A stretch of DNA of 6,261 nucleotides, taken from Cyclobacteriaceae bacterium. GTDB taxonomy: Bacteria > Bacteroidota > Bacteroidia > Cytophagales > Cyclobacteriaceae. The DNA lies in the NCBI GenBank assembly GCA_030589835.1, contig JAUUZS010000270.1, positions 1 to 6,261 of the forward strand. Reading direction: 5' to 3'. Shown here in pieces: positions 1 to 6,261 of this stretch. Position numbers and translations under genes: made by a program. The notes under the pieces are model-generated. The model did no database searches. It was not told the DNA's origin and saw only the letters and a list, made by a program, of their open reading frames with translations. Position 1 is the stretch's first letter. Every line of letters starts with the position of its first letter.

Positions 1-138
1 AATGCGTGGATTTGATTATCTTTCCTCAGTGCTATTTTCAAATAACCCTGATGTGAGATAAATTGCTTCCTGATCTTATCATTGTTTTTCGATATAGCTT
101 TAAATATAAAATTGAACCACATAAATTCCACTAAATTA
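1..138. other. Left-edge stretch without a confident gene
   Basis: This AT-rich stretch precedes the arsR operator, and I cannot assign a gene to it with confidence. Two incompatible possibilities are visible. On the + strand one frame is open from the window edge to a TAA at 59-61 and would give the last residues of an upstream gene (ending ...SNNPDVR). On the - strand a frame is open from an ATG at 120-122 to the window edge, about 40 codons beginning MWFNFIFKAISKNND, which would be a gene divergent from arsR. Neither fragment resembles a family I recognise. The choice decides whether the palindrome at 139-154 serves one gene or two. Confidence 0.3.
82..114 (+). promoter_or_regulatory. Candidate arsR promoter (Bacteroidota type)
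   Basis: TTG at 82-84 is followed after 22 bases by TAAAATTG at 107-114. This resembles the Bacteroidota -33 TTG / -7 TAnnTTTG promoter pattern, with one mismatch in the -7 element. Transcription would then start near 120, placing the palindrome at 139-154 just inside the transcript, where a bound repressor could block elongation or initiation. In such AT-rich DNA a match of this quality can arise by chance, so the call is weak. Confidence 0.25.
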
Positions 139-154
139 ATCGTAATATTACAAT
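139..154. promoter_or_regulatory. Candidate ArsR operator palindrome
   Basis: The sequence AT-C-GTAATATTAC-A-AT has a perfect 10-base palindromic core (GTAATATTAC, 142-151). One mismatched pair separates it from two further complementary bases on each side, so 14 of 16 positions are symmetric. ArsR/SmtB repressors bind AT-rich dyads of this kind near their own promoters and leave the DNA when metal binds. It ends 14 bases before the preferred arsR start codon, where an autoregulatory operator would be expected. That this protein binds this site is inferred. Confidence 0.55.
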
Positions 155-168
155 GTAATAATGGGAGT

Positions 169-504
169 ATGGGAATTACAAAATCAGACTTGTTTTCGAC
201 CGAGCAAAATGAATTGGCAAAAGTAGCAAAAGCCTTTGCGCACCCTGCACGTGTGGCGATCATTCAGCATTTGCTCAAAGCAAATGCCTGCATCAACAGC
301 GACCTGGTGCAAGAGCTGAAACTCGCTCAAGCCACCATAAGTCAGCATTTGAGAGAGCTCAAGGAGATTGGAATCGTTCAGGGAACGATTGAGGGCGTTT
401 CTGTAAATTATTGCATCAATCCGAATCGGTGGCAGGAAATACAACGCTTATTCAATCAGGTTTTTGACCAATACAATCCCCCGACTGAAAAGAATTGTTG
501 CTAA
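169..504 (+). CDS. arsR: ArsR/SmtB-family metalloregulatory repressor
   Basis: This is a 111-residue winged helix-turn-helix repressor of the ArsR/SmtB family, expected to bind DNA as a dimer and release it on binding arsenite or a similar thiophilic ion. The core runs from the dimer helix (NELAKVAKAFAHPARVAII, about residues 14-32) through the recognition helix (AQATISQHLRELKEIGIV, 53-70) to the beta-wing (QGTIEGVSVNYCIN, 71-84). An in-frame TTG at 82 would add 29 residues. I prefer ATG 169 because it gives the usual family length and keeps the operator outside the coding sequence. GGGAG at 163-167 is too close to the ATG to be a normal ribosome site. The classical ELCVCDL arsenite motif of E. 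coli-type ArsR is absent. Cysteines are at 41, 82, 110 and 111, the last two forming the C-terminus. The same-strand acr3 gene downstream supports an arsenite role; another metal remains possible. Confidence 0.88.
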   Translation: MGITKSDLFSTEQNELAKVAKAFAHPARVAIIQHLLKANACINSDLVQELKLAQATISQHLRELKEIGIVQGTIEGVSVNYCINPNRWQEIQRLFNQVFDQYNPPTEKNCC

Positions 505-745
505 AGGGAGGAATAAAAGATGGAAGGTTGGAAAGATGGAAAAGGAATGATGGAAAGGCGGAAAAGGAAGGTTGGAAGAATGGAAGAATGGAATGCAGGA
601 AGTCAAGATAATGGAATGAGGCTGGATAATCTATTCTATATGCATTTAGGCATTCAATCATTTACGTATTAAAAGAAACAGATTTATTACCATACCTCCC
701 AATGATACTTTTCATCATCAAAAGATTTAAACGCTTACAATTTCA
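505..745 (+). other. arsR-acr3 intergenic region
   Basis: These 241 bases separate the repressor from the permease. The first part (about 505-617) is a purine-rich repeat tract, listed separately. The rest (about 618-745) is AT-rich with no recognisable gene, no convincing terminator hairpin and no clear Bacteroidota promoter. In many bacteria an arsenate reductase sits here, but none of the frames encodes one. The gap is long for an operon, so acr3 could be co-transcribed with arsR or have its own promoter; the sequence does not decide this. Confidence 0.6.
506..617 (+). repeat. Purine-rich GGAA/TGGAAG degenerate repeat tract
   Basis: The + strand is almost entirely A and G here, with scattered T, built from variants of a TGGAAG/ATGGAA unit. 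GGAAGGTTGGAA occurs identically at 522-533 and 566-577, 44 bases apart. An 8-base unit GGAAGAAT is tandemly repeated at 574-581 and 582-589 and begins a third time at 590. The many closely spaced GG pairs could allow weak two-layer G-quadruplexes in RNA or DNA. The tract begins right after the arsR stop codon. Its function is unknown; it may be an expanded intergenic simple repeat or a spacer that affects downstream expression. Confidence 0.75.
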
Positions 746-1804
746 ATGACAAACAACACCAGAAAACTCAACTTTTTAGATCGATACCTCACGATGTGGA
801 TATTCCTTGCAATGGGGGTTGGCGTAGGAATTGGCTATTTATTCCCTTCCGCTTCAACGTTCATTGAATCATTTAGCAGCGGTTCTACGAATCTTCCGAT
901 TGCGGTGGGATTAATTGTGATGATGTACCCTCCCCTGGCCAAGGTAAATTATAAACTTTTGCCGAAGGTGTTTAAAAATGTGAAGATCCTTTCTATTTCA
1001 TTGCTGTTGAATTGGGTAATTGGCCCGGTACTCATGTTTGTATTGGCAGTGGTTTTTCTACATGATTACCCAGAATATATGGTTGGTCTGATTTTGATTG
1101 GTCTGGCCCGCTGTATTGCCATGGTATTGGTATGGAACGATTTGGCAGAGGGCAGCAGTGAATATGGAGCTGGGCTGGTAGCGCTAAACAGCATCTTCCA
1201 GGTATTCTTTTATAGTTTTTATGCTTGGTTGTTCATTACCATAATCCCCCCGTATTTTGGTTTTCAAGGAGCCATAGTTGACATTTCTATTGGCACCATT
1301 GCAGAGAGTGTCGCCATTTACCTGGGCATTCCATTTCTCGGTGGCTTACTGAGCAGGGTGATTTTAGTTAAATATAAAGGAGAGGGCTGGTATGTCAATA
1401 CATTCATTCCTGCTATCTCTCCATTGACGCTCATGGCATTGTTGTTTACCATCGTGGTCATGTTTTCCCTGAAAGGGGAATTGATCGTTCAGATTCCGAT
1501 GGACGTCGTTCGAATAGCGATTCCATTATTAATTTATTTCGGTCTAATGTTTTTTATCAGCTTTTTTATAAGCAAATATATGGGCGCGGAGTACAATAAA
1601 AATGCTTCCATATCATTTACTGCTACAGGAAACAACTTTGAGCTGGCCATTGCAGTAGCCATTGCGGTATTTGGTCTGAACTCGGGCCAGGCATTTGCCG
1701 GTGTAATAGGTCCTTTGATTGAAGTTCCGGCACTGATCATTTTGGTACGGGTCGCTTTTTGGTTGAAGAAAAGGTATTATCAAAGCGGCATATCGACGAA
1801 GTGA
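746..1804 (+). CDS. acr3: ACR3-family arsenite efflux permease
   Basis: This inner-membrane carrier exports arsenite (and in some members antimonite) using the proton gradient. It is 352 residues long, the usual ACR3 size, with about ten hydrophobic segments, roughly at 14-34, 48-64, 79-104, 112-132, 141-167, 178-204, 221-243, 255-275, 296-320 and 321-341. Family signatures are clear: the N-terminal [15 protein letters not shown], the [13 protein letters not shown] segment with Cys123, and [13 protein letters not shown] with Glu299. From memory, Cys129 and Glu305 are essential in characterised ACR3 proteins, and both conserved residues here are offset by the same six positions. Glu326 in [10 protein letters not shown] is also typical. 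The start has no obvious Shine-Dalgarno sequence, which is common in Bacteroidota. The gene lies downstream of arsR on the same strand and ends 28 bases before the convergent DUF5916 gene. The assignment is firm; coupling to an ArsA-type ATPase is not indicated. Confidence 0.96.
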   Translation: MTNNTRKLNFLDRYLTMWIFLAMGVGVGIGYLFPSASTFIESFSSGSTNLPIAVGLIVMMYPPLAKVNYKLLPKVFKNVKILSISLLLNWVIGPVLMFVLAVVFLHDYPEYMVGLILIGLARCIAMVLVWNDLAEGSSEYGAGLVALNSIFQVFFYSFYAWLFITIIPPYFGFQGAIVDISIGTIAESVAIYLGIPFLGGLLSRVILVKYKGEGWYVNTFIPAISPLTLMALLFTIVVMFSLKGELIVQIPMDVVRIAIPLLIYFGLMFFISFFISKYMGAEYNKNASISFTATGNNFELAIAVAIAVFGLNSGQAFAGVIGPLIEVPALIILVRVAFWLKKRYYQSGISTK

Positions 1805-1832
1805 TATGAATAAGTTATAAAAATATCTTGCC

Positions 1833-4076
1833 TTAAATATTCAGCCAGTAATTTAACTTGAGTACAAGCGCCCTGTTTTTTGGCCCCCAAAATTCGACAG
1901 CGTAATTATCGGTATATACCAGGTATACATCTGACATTGGAAGGAATCGCCATTGTAGGCGGCTATTGATGTTAAAGTTATCCTTCTGGGTGTTGTATTG
2001 TAGAAATGTGGTCCAAAAGAGCTCTTTAGAAAAATTGATTTCAATCCTGGGGCTTAAAAGCAATAGTTTTTCGTTTTCATTAAGTTCAGGAAACTGCAAA
2101 TCATTTTGCTCTATATTGATAGAAAAATTACCCCAGGGTTGTGCCCGGTATTTCAATCCAATCAAATACCTTGCCCTGGTTCCACCATAAAATGACCCAT
2201 ACATCAACCCGGCATTGAGTATAAATCTTTTTCGCTGATCCGTATCATATTCAATCTCGCCAATATTATTGATATAATAACCGCTTTCCAGAAGATTTCC
2301 TCCAGTGAAACTACGTGGAAACAATAAATTTACATTACTAGTTGAAAGGGATACCTGGAATTTACTTGTATTCACTTGGTTCAAGGTATAACTTATTTCT
2401 ATTTCACTATTCAATAGTTCAAGTGCTGTATCCAAATCCAGTATATAGCGTCCACTCAATTCATGGGAAATTATATTTGGGTTTTCAGAATAAAAAGTAT
2501 ATGCTGCCCTGGAATACCAATGATTGTACCCGATTCGGATCACTGTATCCCGGCTGGCATCATAGTATTCCTGCCCGTTAATAAAACCCATGTCTGCAAT
2601 ATAATTCGTGCCTACGCCAGATAAATTGCCATATATACTTATGTTTCTATTGTCATAACCGCCTCCTACATTATAGAAATATTCTTTGGAAGTAATTCCC
2701 GTAGTAAACGATTTTCCTCCTCCTCCAAATCCCAAAACCCTACCATCTGTTGATCTGTATTGAAATTCAGCGCCAATATTACGATTATAATCCGGCGTGT
2801 CGCTGTCAAATGCAGATCGATTATGCAAATACCCTTTAACAATTGATCTTGAGAAAACCTGCTGATGAAATGAAAACGCAGTATAGTTCTGAGCTAAAAA
2901 CTCATCTGTTTTCTTGGTTTGCAGGTTCATGAGGCCAACGCGAAGTTTGCTGTTTGCATTGCCACTCAGGCGTGCGCCATATAAAATTGGAATACCATTT
3001 CCTTCATCGTCCAGACCGATTTTCCTGGAGAAGAATGGCCGCATGGGCGGAATGCCAAAATCATCGAATACATCACTGTTCTCAAGGAAAAACAATCGCC
3101 TTTCCGGGAGCCTGATGTCGAAAAGAGTCAGGTTGGTAACCTGTTCATCCACTTCGACCTGGGAAAAATTTGGGTTTATCGTAAAATCAAAATTCAGGCT
3201 TGATGTAATGGCCACTTTCCCGTCAAGGCCGGCCTGAAAATCATTTACGCTTTCAGGAAAATCTTGTTCTTGATCCTTATACGTGGAGCCAAGCATATAT
3301 GGTATCAGAGAGACATTGCTTTTTACTTTTTGCGGAGGAGTTTCCCAAATCAACGCTCCGGTATATCCAAGGTCCATTTCCCAGAATTCTATTGGCACAG
3401 GCGACCAGGTATGCACACTATTGGTTTTGGCCTCATACCTGAAAAAGTTGATCCCCCACGTATTTCTGTTTTCCTTGAACCGTAAACTTTTAAATGGGAT
3501 GGCAATTTCGATGGTCCATCTGTCGGGGTAATTTTTTACTTCAGAAAACCATTTGTTGTCCCAGGCAATATTTGCCCCGGACGGGCCCCTTTCATTCCTT
3601 CTACCTGTTTTTCCGGTAATCAGGATTTCAGACTGAACACCTGCAGGACTTACGCCAAAGGCAAATCCGTTGGTTTTTTCGTTGACAGGATCGATGACCA
3701 AACCAAAACCATCCCCTTTATCTAAATCGACATCCCGCTTCAGTGTTTGAATGATATAATCATCATCGCCATAACAAATGACACCCAGATAAATGAATTG
3801 ATTGTCATATGCCATCCTCACCTCGGTTTGAAGTTGATTTGCTGCCCTATGATCATCAACCGGGTAGCTCATCCAAAATTCTCCCGCTGCCTCGGCTTCA
3901 TTCCAGATGGGCTCAGACAGGTCTCCGTCTATGGTTATCTTTTCAGTTGTTTGCAGGACATTCAATTGATACTGATCTTGCAAATTGAGATTTTGTTGCC
4001 CCTGTGCAAAAAGACTATTTGCACCCAAAACAATAAATACCCATGTAAATAACTTCATCATTCTATTCTCTATCAT
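1833..4076 (-). CDS. CBM9-like / DUF5916 outer-membrane protein
   Basis: This complete 747-residue protein is probably exported to the outer membrane. A signal peptide (MMKLFTWVFIVLGANSLFAQ, residues 6-25) is followed by a CBM9-like domain at about 45-245, beginning ITIDGDLSEPIWNEA, a fold that binds carbohydrate in some xylanases. From about 250 to the end it matches DUF5916: DFTINPNFSQVEVD at 297-310, PERRLFFLE at 324-332 and FFSRKIG at 348-354. The second half has alternating aromatic and polar strands and ends in LVLKLNYWLNI, as expected for an outer-membrane beta-barrel. ATG at 4076 gives five residues before the usual signal-peptide start; ATG codons at 4061 and 4058 are plausible alternatives. 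AAAGG lies about 12 bases upstream of the first ATG. It follows the GH3 gene on the same strand after 102 bases. The biochemical role of DUF5916 proteins is not established to my knowledge. Surface glycan binding or uptake is a guess from the CBM9-like domain and the neighbour. Confidence 0.9.
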   Translation of the reverse strand: MIENRMMKLFTWVFIVLGANSLFAQGQQNLNLQDQYQLNVLQTTEKITIDGDLSEPIWNEAEAAGEFWMSYPVDDHRAANQLQTEVRMAYDNQFIYLGVICYGDDDYIIQTLKRDVDLDKGDGFGLVIDPVNEKTNGFAFGVSPAGVQSEILITGKTGRRNERGPSGANIAWDNKWFSEVKNYPDRWTIEIAIPFKSLRFKENRNTWGINFFRYEAKTNSVHTWSPVPIEFWEMDLGYTGALIWETPPQKVKSNVSLIPYMLGSTYKDQEQDFPESVNDFQAGLDGKVAITSSLNFDFTINPNFSQVEVDEQVTNLTLFDIRLPERRLFFLENSDVFDDFGIPPMRPFFSRKIGLDDEGNGIPILYGARLSGNANSKLRVGLMNLQTKKTDEFLAQNYTAFSFHQQVFSRSIVKGYLHNRSAFDSDTPDYNRNIGAEFQYRSTDGRVLGFGGGGKSFTTGITSKEYFYNVGGGYDNRNISIYGNLSGVGTNYIADMGFINGQEYYDASRDTVIRIGYNHWYSRAAYTFYSENPNIISHELSGRYILDLDTALELLNSEIEISYTLNQVNTSKFQVSLSTSNVNLLFPRSFTGGNLLESGYYINNIGEIEYDTDQRKRFILNAGLMYGSFYGGTRARYLIGLKYRAQPWGNFSINIEQNDLQFPELNENEKLLLLSPRIEINFSKELFWTTFLQYNTQKDNFNINSRLQWRFLPMSDVYLVYTDNYAVEFWGPKNRALVLKLNYWLNI

Positions 4077-4178
4077 ATTAAAACTGACCTTTAATAAAAA
4101 GTAACATTCAGTAGAAAACTTGAAGATTCCCCTTTTAAAAAATGAATTCCACTAAATAGGTCAGCAAATAAGTTGGTT
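4077..4178 (-). other. Spacer between GH3 and DUF5916 genes
   Basis: This 102-base AT-rich spacer holds the 5' leader of the DUF5916 gene. The most regular element is a 7-base inverted repeat, CTGACCT at 4084-4090 and AGGTCAG at 4158-4164 on the + strand, with 67 bases between the arms. In the - strand transcript, the arm nearest the DUF5916 start overlaps the AAAGG ribosome-site candidate. I see no compact hairpin with a U-run that would be a convincing terminator and no good TAnnTTTG promoter, so read-through from the GH3 gene is possible. Confidence 0.45.
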
Positions 4179-6261
4179 TTACTTTACTTTAAGCTCAATT
4201 TTTTTCAAATCGTTATCTCCTGATGATGATCCTACTAAAATATCATAAGTACCAATCGTTGGGACGAAGCTTTGTTGTTCAATATTCCAATAGGCCAGAT
4301 CCTTGACAGACAACTCAAATTTAACGGTTTTACTTTCGCCGGCAGCCAAACTGATTCGTTCAAAACCCCTCAAATCCTTGACAGGTCTGGGATCTGTACT
4401 GGTTTTGTCTGCTACATACAATTGAACGACCTCCTCCCCTGCTCTTTTTCCGGTGTTTTTCACCTCTACCCGAACTGTAATGCCACCGTCTGAAGACGCT
4501 GCCAATTCAGCTGCACTTAATTCAGGAGTGCCGTATTCGAATGTGGTATAACTTAAACCATAACCATACGGGAAGAGCGGCTCGCCCTTGAAGTACCGGT
4601 AGGTGAACCCTTCCATGTTGTAATTTTCGAATTCAGGAATGTCATGGACGTCTTTATAAAAAGTTAATGGTAAACGACCTGCCGGGTTATAGTCGCCAAA
4701 CAGAATATCAGCAATGGCTGTTCCTGCTGCTTGCCCGGGGTACCAGGCCTCAAGAATGGCAGGGATATTATCTTTTTCCCAATTTATTGCTACAGCACTC
4801 CCATTTAACATCACCAAAACAGTAGGTTTTCCGAGGGCATGAATTTTCCTGATAAACTGCTGCTGAAAATCGGGCAAGTCTATTCGTATCCGGTCACCAC
4901 CTTTGAAGCCATCTACATGTACAGGCATTTCTTCACCTTCTAGTCTTGGCGATAAACCCATAAACAACAATACTACCTCTGCATCTTTGGCTATTGCTAT
5001 GGCTTCCTGCTCATAATTTTTTCGTGGTGTTGACCACAACAAACTCACATTGGCATCTCCATGGACATCAAAAAATTTCAATTCCAATTTATAGGCCTTA
5101 CCGTCTTCCAATTGAAGGAAACTGTACCTTTTTGAGGAATGGTGTACATTATGGTTTTTTGCAATGATGCTGTCATCCAGATAGAGTTCTATATGATGAA
5201 AGCCCTCGGCGCCTATTGCATATTCACCAGTTTCTGTAGGCACAAGATAACCGGTCCATCGAGCGGCAAAATTATCCCCATCCAAATCCTCATATGGCGC
5301 CTTATCCCACCAATAATAATTAACAAGCGAATCGATTCGTGAATATTTCGGATTGCCATCCCAGTTTGCAGCATCAAAAAATTCAGCCTTTAGCCCGTGT
5401 TCTGTTAAAGTTTCATCAGTAAACAATGCACTGGAAGGAATCGGCTTTAAGGTCGGGAGATTTTCGGCATGTTCACAACCTAATGCATAGCTCACTTCAG
5501 CATTGGGAAGCTTTTGTTTAATACCTTCAAGCGGGGTGACCGGGTTAGATGGTATTCCATTATAATTTGCGAGCAAGACTTCCAGATCATTTGCATTTGG
5601 GCCGATAACAGCCACCTTTTTAAGTTCTTTGCTCAGCGGTAAGGTGTTGTGATCATTCTTCAAAAGTACCATGGATTTTCTAGCGGCCTCCAGCGCTAGC
5701 TCCTGATGCTTTTTGCTATCCACCACCGAATATGGAATTGATGCGAAAGAAACTTGCTCATCAGGATCAAACATTCCCATTTTGAATCGGGCCAACAAAA
5801 GCCTGCGCACTGCCTGATCAATTTGTGTTTCGCTAATCAATCCCTGCTTTACTGCCCCTGCCAAATAAGGAGAGACACTTCCACAATTCACATCGGTGCC
5901 ATTGATAAAAGCCATAGCTGCTGCCTCTTCCGGTGTCTGAACGACTTCATGGTGCCCTTCAGCATAAAAATCAACTAATGCCCAACAGTCAGAAACGACA
6001 TACCCATCAAATCCCCATTCATTGCGTAAAATATTTTGTAGCAGTGGGGAGCTCCCGCAACAAGGCTGGTCTTCAAACCGGTTATAGGCGCACATAACAG
6101 AAGCCACATCTGCCTCCTGAACGGATTGATAGAAAGCCGGCAAATAGGTGTTTCGCAAATCATGCTCGCTCACTTTTGCATTAAAATAATGGCGTGAGGA
6201 TTCAGGGCCATTATGGACAGCAAAATGCTTTGCGGTAGCTATTGCCTTATAATACTTTGGG
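4179..6261 (-). CDS. GH3 beta-glycosidase with PA14 insertion, 5' partial
   Basis: This is a glycoside hydrolase family 3 exo-enzyme, probably a beta-glucosidase or beta-xylosidase, cut by the right window edge; 693 residues are visible, counted from the edge. Reading stays open past an internal GTG at 6173 to the edge through KAIATAKHFAVHNGPE, a core GH3 motif (Lys11-His12), so that GTG is not the start. The barrel domain ends near residue 165 and holds GYVVSDCWAL, where Asp91 is the expected nucleophile. The second GH3 domain begins near 193 (ARKSMVLLKND) and is interrupted at about 284-414 by a PA14 domain (GLKAEFFDAANWDGNP, ARWTGYL, LLWSTP). It resumes with SPRLEGEEMPVHVDGFKGGD, where Glu441 or a neighbouring Glu is the likely acid/base. 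An FnIII-like domain closes the protein (about 590-693). The SDC form and EGEEM motif resemble xylosidase-like GH3 members, but substrate cannot be fixed. The missing N-terminus, perhaps 150-200 residues, should carry the export signal. It lies upstream of the DUF5916 gene, possibly co-transcribed. Confidence 0.95.
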   Translation of the reverse strand, partial: PKYYKAIATAKHFAVHNGPESSRHYFNAKVSEHDLRNTYLPAFYQSVQEADVASVMCAYNRFEDQPCCGSSPLLQNILRNEWGFDGYVVSDCWALVDFYAEGHHEVVQTPEEAAAMAFINGTDVNCGSVSPYLAGAVKQGLISETQIDQAVRRLLLARFKMGMFDPDEQVSFASIPYSVVDSKKHQELALEAARKSMVLLKNDHNTLPLSKELKKVAVIGPNANDLEVLLANYNGIPSNPVTPLEGIKQKLPNAEVSYALGCEHAENLPTLKPIPSSALFTDETLTEHGLKAEFFDAANWDGNPKYSRIDSLVNYYWWDKAPYEDLDGDNFAARWTGYLVPTETGEYAIGAEGFHHIELYLDDSIIAKNHNVHHSSKRYSFLQLEDGKAYKLELKFFDVHGDANVSLLWSTPRKNYEQEAIAIAKDAEVVLLFMGLSPRLEGEEMPVHVDGFKGGDRIRIDLPDFQQQFIRKIHALGKPTVLVMLNGSAVAINWEKDNIPAILEAWYPGQAAGTAIADILFGDYNPAGRLPLTFYKDVHDIPEFENYNMEGFTYRYFKGEPLFPYGYGLSYTTFEYGTPELSAAELAASSDGGITVRVEVKNTGKRAGEEVVQLYVADKTSTDPRPVKDLRGFERISLAAGESKTVKFELSVKDLAYWNIEQQSFVPTIGTYDILVGSSSGDNDLKKIELKVK

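Noticed and set aside
82..168. N-terminal extension of ArsR starting at TTG 82
   Set aside because: The extra 29 residues are low-complexity, AT-driven and unlike the ArsR fold. They would include the operator palindrome, and ATG 169 gives the standard family length.
452..661. A 69-residue - strand frame rich in Phe, Pro and Ser across the repeat tract
   Set aside because: It is the reverse reading of the purine repeat and overlaps the end of arsR. Its composition simply reflects TTCC repeats.
708..724. Small hairpin CTTTT-CATCATC-AAAAG upstream of acr3
   Set aside because: A five-pair stem made mostly of A-T pairs is too weak to call a terminator or regulatory structure.
1805..1832. Bidirectional terminator in the convergent 28-base gap
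   Set aside because: I could not find a stem-loop with a T-run in the gap; it is only AT-rich.
124..4157. Shared 13-mer AATTCCACTAAAT at 124-136 and 4145-4157, both in intergenic DNA
   Set aside because: In an AT-rich window of this size one such 13-base match is close to what chance gives, and the two contexts differ in strand layout and position relative to genes.
6171..6173. GTG as the start of the GH3 gene
   Set aside because: The frame continues upstream to the window edge with conserved GH3 sequence, including the Lys-His motif, so the true start lies outside.

Overview
The window looks like a chromosomal segment from a member of the Bacteroidota. The reasons are an AT-rich base composition, mostly weak or absent Shine-Dalgarno sequences, a CBM9-like/DUF5916 outer-membrane protein, and a large GH3 glycosidase with a PA14 insertion. 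No ribosomal or other taxonomic marker is present, so this placement is an inference from gene content.

The left third (about 1-1804, + strand) is a small arsenic-resistance locus. An ArsR/SmtB-type repressor starts at 169, just downstream of a near-perfect palindrome (139-154) that is a good candidate for its operator. A 241-base interval follows, and its first half is an unusual purine-rich repeat tract. Then comes a complete ACR3-type arsenite efflux permease (746-1804). No arsenate reductase lies between or beside them in the window. As seen, the locus would sense and export arsenite but not by itself reduce arsenate.

The right two thirds (1833-6261, - strand) face the arsenic genes tail to tail, with only 28 bases between the acr3 stop and the end of the opposing gene. 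In transcription order there is first a GH3 beta-glycosidase, truncated by the right edge of the window, then a 102-base gap, then a complete 747-residue protein with a signal peptide, a CBM9-like domain and a DUF5916 region predicted to be an outer-membrane beta-barrel. The glycosidase probably cleaves beta-linked glucosides or xylosides in the periplasm. The role of the DUF5916 protein is not established, and a functional link to the glycosidase rests only on proximity.

I found no RNA gene, CRISPR array, transposase, att site or replication origin. The gene families are all recognisable. The least explained pieces are the purine-repeat tract inside the ars locus, the C-terminal cysteine pair of the ArsR protein, and the DUF5916 protein of unknown role.
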